Assembly: GCA_019232735.1 (NCBI GenBank)
Contig: JAFANL010000235.1
Coordinates: 1 to 8,142 of the forward strand
Direction of reading: 5' to 3'
From: Aquitalea sp.
Lineage (GTDB): Bacteria > Pseudomonadota > Gammaproteobacteria > Burkholderiales > Chromobacteriaceae
Length of the DNA: 8,142 nt
Shown here: in pieces, positions 5,702 through 8,142 of the stretch
Position numbering within the stretch: position 1 is the stretch's first letter
Layout of the letters: each line of letters begins with the position of its first letter
Program-made: the position numbers and the translations under genes
The notes under the pieces: generated by a model
The model's input: only the letters and a program-made list of their open reading frames with translations
Database searches by the model: none
What the model was told of the DNA's origin: nothing

Positions 5702-6820
5702 TTAGCCTCCGTCCAGCCAGTGGATGGCTGGCCGTGAGCCGGGCCAGTGTAGTCGCGCGGCCATGGCATGCGTCAGCCATACTCTCCCTGCGGCGTCCAC
5801 CAGCAGCACCTTGTTGATCCCGGAAGCACGCGACAGCGTGAGCGCATGGCTTGGCCCGCCAATGAATGGTGCCTTGCTGGCGCCATCCGACATTGCTCCG
5901 GCATGCACGCCGGGATCTGCAAGCACGGTAACGGACTGGCTTTCCTGCGACGGGTACCCGCTGCGCGGATCGAGAATATGGCAGTAGCGAATGCCGCCAT
6001 GACTGAAATAGCGGTAGTAATCACCACTGGTTCCAATGGCTTCCCCATCCTGCAACTCTAGCGTAGCCAGCAGACCGGATGTGCGCGGATGCTGGATACC
6101 CACCTGCCACGGCTCCCCGCCCTTGCTGCCCAACGCCAGCAGATTACCGCCCACGTCGATCAACGCATTGTTCACCCCCAACTGCCGCAACCGGGCAGCC
6201 GCTAAATCCAGTGCCCAGCCCTTGGCATAGCCCCCCAAATCCACCGCCACCACCCGCTTGCGGCTGCTAACCGTGCCGTCGGCTGAAATTTGCAGATCGG
6301 CAATACTAGGGTGCTGCGCCATTAACGCCCGAACGGCGGCATCCGTAGGAAAATGGCTGTCATTAAACTGATCATCCTGAAAGCCCCATAACTGAATCAG
6401 TCGGCCAATACCCGGATCAAACAGCCCCTGGCTTTCTCGCGACAGCGCCTGGGCGGAACGCAGGATGTCCACCAACCGGGCAGAGGCCGTGAATGTTTTG
6501 CCCTCGGCCAATGCCACATTCATCCGCTTAAGCTCCGATGGTTGCCAAGCATGCAGGCTATGGTGCATGTCTTCAAACAGGCTGAACACGGCATTTTCCG
6601 CCTGACGTGCTTCTGCAGCAGACCCTCCAGAGATGGACAGCTGCACCCGAGTGCCAAATACATAGCTGCCCTGCGAATACAGCTCTGGCTGACGCAAAGC
6701 AAGTCCCAACACTAGCGTCAGCAGGCCCAGCGGTAACAGCCAACGCAATAGACGGAGCTTTACTACCTGCTGAGCGGCATGACTACCCGACGCTGCCATC
6801 AGCGAATCAGTTTTTGCCAT
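5702..6820 (-). CDS. nosX: ApbE/NosX-family FMN transferase
   Basis: The family moves FMN from FAD onto a Thr/Ser of periplasmic target domains. Next to a NosR/NirI gene the target is expected to be that protein. Of 372 residues, 1-26 are cytoplasmic and 27-42 form an N-terminal membrane anchor or uncleaved signal, with no lipobox Cys. The catalytic domain follows. Family motifs are DPGIGRLIQLWGF (135-147), VDLGGYAKGWALD (193-205), LIDVGGNLLALG (220-231), GTSGDYYRYF (263-272) and HILDPRSGYP (281-290). At the Mg-binding site, MSDGASKAPFIGG (310-322) keeps the Asp (311) but has Lys (315) where most ApbE proteins have Thr. The ATG at 6820 overlaps the end of the upstream gene by 14 bases and has AAGGG about eight bases before it. 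A GTG at 6829 would add three residues. The symbol nosX rests on the neighbour; nirX is the alternative if the neighbour is NirI. Confidence 0.88.
   Translation of the reverse strand: MAKTDSLMAASGSHAAQQVVKLRLLRWLLPLGLLTLVLGLALRQPELYSQGSYVFGTRVQLSISGGSAAEARQAENAVFSLFEDMHHSLHAWQPSELKRMNVALAEGKTFTASARLVDILRSAQALSRESQGLFDPGIGRLIQLWGFQDDQFNDSHFPTDAAVRALMAQHPSIADLQISADGTVSSRKRVVAVDLGGYAKGWALDLAAARLRQLGVNNALIDVGGNLLALGSKGGEPWQVGIQHPRTSGLLATLELQDGEAIGTSGDYYRYFSHGGIRYCHILDPRSGYPSQESQSVTVLADPGVHAGAMSDGASKAPFIGGPSHALTLSRASGINKVLLVDAAGRVWLTHAMAARLHWPGSRPAIHWLDGG
5706..5710 (-). promoter_or_regulatory. Ribosome binding site of the ABC ATPase, inside apbE
   Basis: GGAGG on the minus strand lies five bases before the ATG at 5700 and forms part of the last glycine codons of the apbE gene. 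It supports the short ATPase start and shows that the two genes are translated in series. Confidence 0.8.
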
Positions 6821-8142
6821 GGGGGACACCCTTGCCCGGCGTGGCGACTGGCTTGATCGGGATATACAGCCCGTCGCGCCCTACCGGCGTCAGCGGCTGA
6901 CCGGCCTTTTCACGCCGCTTGCGCTCTTGTGCCAGTGGCGGGCAGCTATGACCGTCGTAATACATCACCATGCAATCCAGACACATCAGGCATTCACGCG
7001 AGTCGATCCGCCCGTCTTCGTCTATGGACAGCGAGCCGCAACCCACGGCGCAGGCCTTACAGGAGGTGCAGCCGTCCTTGCGGCGTAGCTTCAGCAAATT
7101 GAAACCGGATGGCAGCCCCAGCGATGCACCCAGTGGGCACAGGTATTTGCAGAAGGGCCGCTCGACAAACAGCGACAGCCCCAGCAGCGTCGCCAGGAAC
7201 AGCGCAAACGGCCAGCTGCGATTAAGCACCCCTACCAGGAAGGTGGTTTTGAACGGTTCCACCTCGGCCAGTTTCTCAGCCAGCGGCATGGAGAAGAAGG
7301 ACACGGCCAGCAGCAGGAAGAAAATGGCGTACTTCAACCACTTCAGTCGTTTATGCCAGATCACGGGAAGCTTCAATGCTGGCAGATGCAAAAAGCGGCC
7401 TATCTTGTACAGCAGTTCCGACAGAGAACCGAACGGGCACATCCAGCCGCAGAACAGACCACGTCCCCAGATCAGGGTGGTGGGGACAATCAGCAACCAG
7501 AACAGGAAGATGAAGGGATCACTCAAAAACAGTGCCCAGTTCCAGCCATCCGACAGCGCATGGAATACCGTCAGTACCTGGGTGATGGAGGGCTGGGCCA
7601 GCTCCAGCCCGCCGGCAAAGCCGATGGCAATCAGCCAGCTGATGGTCTTGGGCCAGGACACCCAGCGCTTGCTACCCCGACGCGAACGGCGCACCCAGCG
7701 GTCGCGGCTGATGAAGAAAACCAGCACCGCCGCCATCCAGCCGCCAAACAGCACGATTGCCAGCTGCTTGTCCTGCCAGGCCTTTTTCCAGGCTGCCTGC
7801 GGCAGCTCCACCGCCGGCCGGCCACCCTGCAGCTGCGTATCCGGCAACCAGTAGTTGCTTTCGAAGGAGGTAAACTGCTTGGCACCGGTTTGCTGGTCTT
7901 CCTTATTGGCCAGGAAAGCAAAGCGCCACGGCCAGGCAGCGGCAAAGTGCGCATCGCGCAACACAAAGATGCCGCTTTCGCGGAAGTCCGGTGCGCCAGC
8001 CGCCCGCAAGGCATACAGGTTGAGGTAATCGGTATCGCGGAAGGTGTAGGCCGACAGGTCCTGCCGCACCTGGATGCGGTCATACAGGCCACCACGCACA
8101 AAGCCGGAACCCTTGAACGAGCCGCTGCCGTTATTGACGATG
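6807..8142 (-). CDS. nosR: NosR/NirI-family membrane flavo-iron-sulfur protein, partial (5' end missing)
   Basis: The frame is open to the window edge, giving 444 visible residues. The periplasmic FMN-binding domain that carries the flavin lies mostly outside. Family members are polytopic inner-membrane proteins that supply electrons to, and influence expression of, nitrous oxide reductase (NosR) or support nitrite reductase expression (NirI). In the visible part, NGSGSFKGSGFVRGGLYDRI (residues 4-23) and the AAWPWRFAFL region are NosR-like. About five membrane helices lie at 126-144, 166-184, 200-226, 268-286 and 300-325. Two CX3CP motifs, CGWMCP (231-236) and CKYLCP (331-336), face the cytoplasm in this family. 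A ferredoxin-like region follows: CTSCKACAVGC (358-368) for one 4Fe-4S cluster, then Cys384, 387, 390 and, after nine residues, CP at 400-401. That second, irregular set is usual in NosR. An internal GTG at 8099 is not a real start. nosR is favoured over nirI but not proved. Confidence 0.9.
   Translation of the reverse strand, partial: IVNNGSGSFKGSGFVRGGLYDRIQVRQDLSAYTFRDTDYLNLYALRAAGAPDFRESGIFVLRDAHFAAAWPWRFAFLANKEDQQTGAKQFTSFESNYWLPDTQLQGGRPAVELPQAAWKKAWQDKQLAIVLFGGWMAAVLVFFISRDRWVRRSRRGSKRWVSWPKTISWLIAIGFAGGLELAQPSITQVLTVFHALSDGWNWALFLSDPFIFLFWLLIVPTTLIWGRGLFCGWMCPFGSLSELLYKIGRFLHLPALKLPVIWHKRLKWLKYAIFFLLLAVSFFSMPLAEKLAEVEPFKTTFLVGVLNRSWPFALFLATLLGLSLFVERPFCKYLCPLGASLGLPSGFNLLKLRRKDGCTSCKACAVGCGSLSIDEDGRIDSRECLMCLDCMVMYYDGHSCPPLAQERKRREKAGQPLTPVGRDGLYIPIKPVATPGKGVPHGKN

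Noticed and set aside
5029..5769. Longer ABC ATPase starting at 5769
   Set aside because: The extra 23 residues are unlike any ABC N-terminus and overlap apbE by 68 bases. GGAGG precedes the ATG at 5700.
6970..7854. 294-residue plus-strand open frame opposite the NosR-type gene
   Set aside because: It is a shadow of a GC-rich gene. The minus strand carries all the conserved Cys motifs and membrane helices, and the plus product is low-complexity Ser/Arg/Pro-rich.
7631..8101. 156-residue minus-strand frame overlapping the NosR-type gene
   Set aside because: It is Ala/Arg/Cys-rich shadow translation in another frame of a clearly identified gene.
1..8142. CRISPR array, tRNA or rRNA genes, toxin-antitoxin pair or defence system
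   Set aside because: No regularly spaced repeats, no cloverleaf-like sequence and no paired small genes with recognisable motifs were seen on either strand.

Overview
The window looks like chromosomal DNA from a GC-rich, motile, denitrification-capable proteobacterium. A betaproteobacterium such as a Chromobacteriaceae member is my guess from overall gene style, and the sequence alone does not prove it. It has two functional parts separated by mobile-element debris. The left part carries a complete class C beta-lactamase (53-1231, +) and a methyl-accepting chemotaxis protein (1721-3469, -). The right part (4280-8142, -) is a compact nitrous-oxide-respiration type operon.

Layout. 1-52: leader with the ribosome binding site of the beta-lactamase. 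53-1231: AmpC-type enzyme with signal peptide and all three active-site motifs. 1232-1720: no intact gene, but the minus strand holds broken coding-like pieces in three frames, followed by a long-looped inverted repeat just past the chemoreceptor stop codon. 1721-3469: a 582-residue chemoreceptor. Sampled lines of this gene are less GC-rich (about 45-57%) than a line sampled in the right-hand operon (about 70%). 3470-4279: chemoreceptor leader with a small palindrome, then two minus-strand relics. One is the 5' part of a tyrosine-recombinase-like integrase gene with an in-frame stop. The other is the 3' end of an IS3-family transposase gene with a nonsense mutation. The IS end appears to lie within a few bases of the integrase start, so one mobile element probably landed in another and both decayed.

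The right-hand operon reads, in transcription order: a NosR/NirI-family membrane flavo-iron-sulfur protein (5' end outside the window), an ApbE/NosX-type FMN transferase, an ABC ATPase and an ABC-2 permease. All junctions are tight: a 14-base overlap, a 1-base gap and a 4-base ATGA overlap, so the four are almost certainly co-transcribed and translationally coupled. The expected logic is that ApbE attaches FMN covalently to the periplasmic domain of the NosR-type protein, which passes electrons towards nitrous oxide reductase or a related respiratory enzyme. The ABC pair does not look like canonical NosF/NosY, and no nosZ, nosD or nosL lies between these genes. This arrangement is the most interesting point in the window. 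I saw no CRISPR array, tRNA, rRNA or clearly new defence system.
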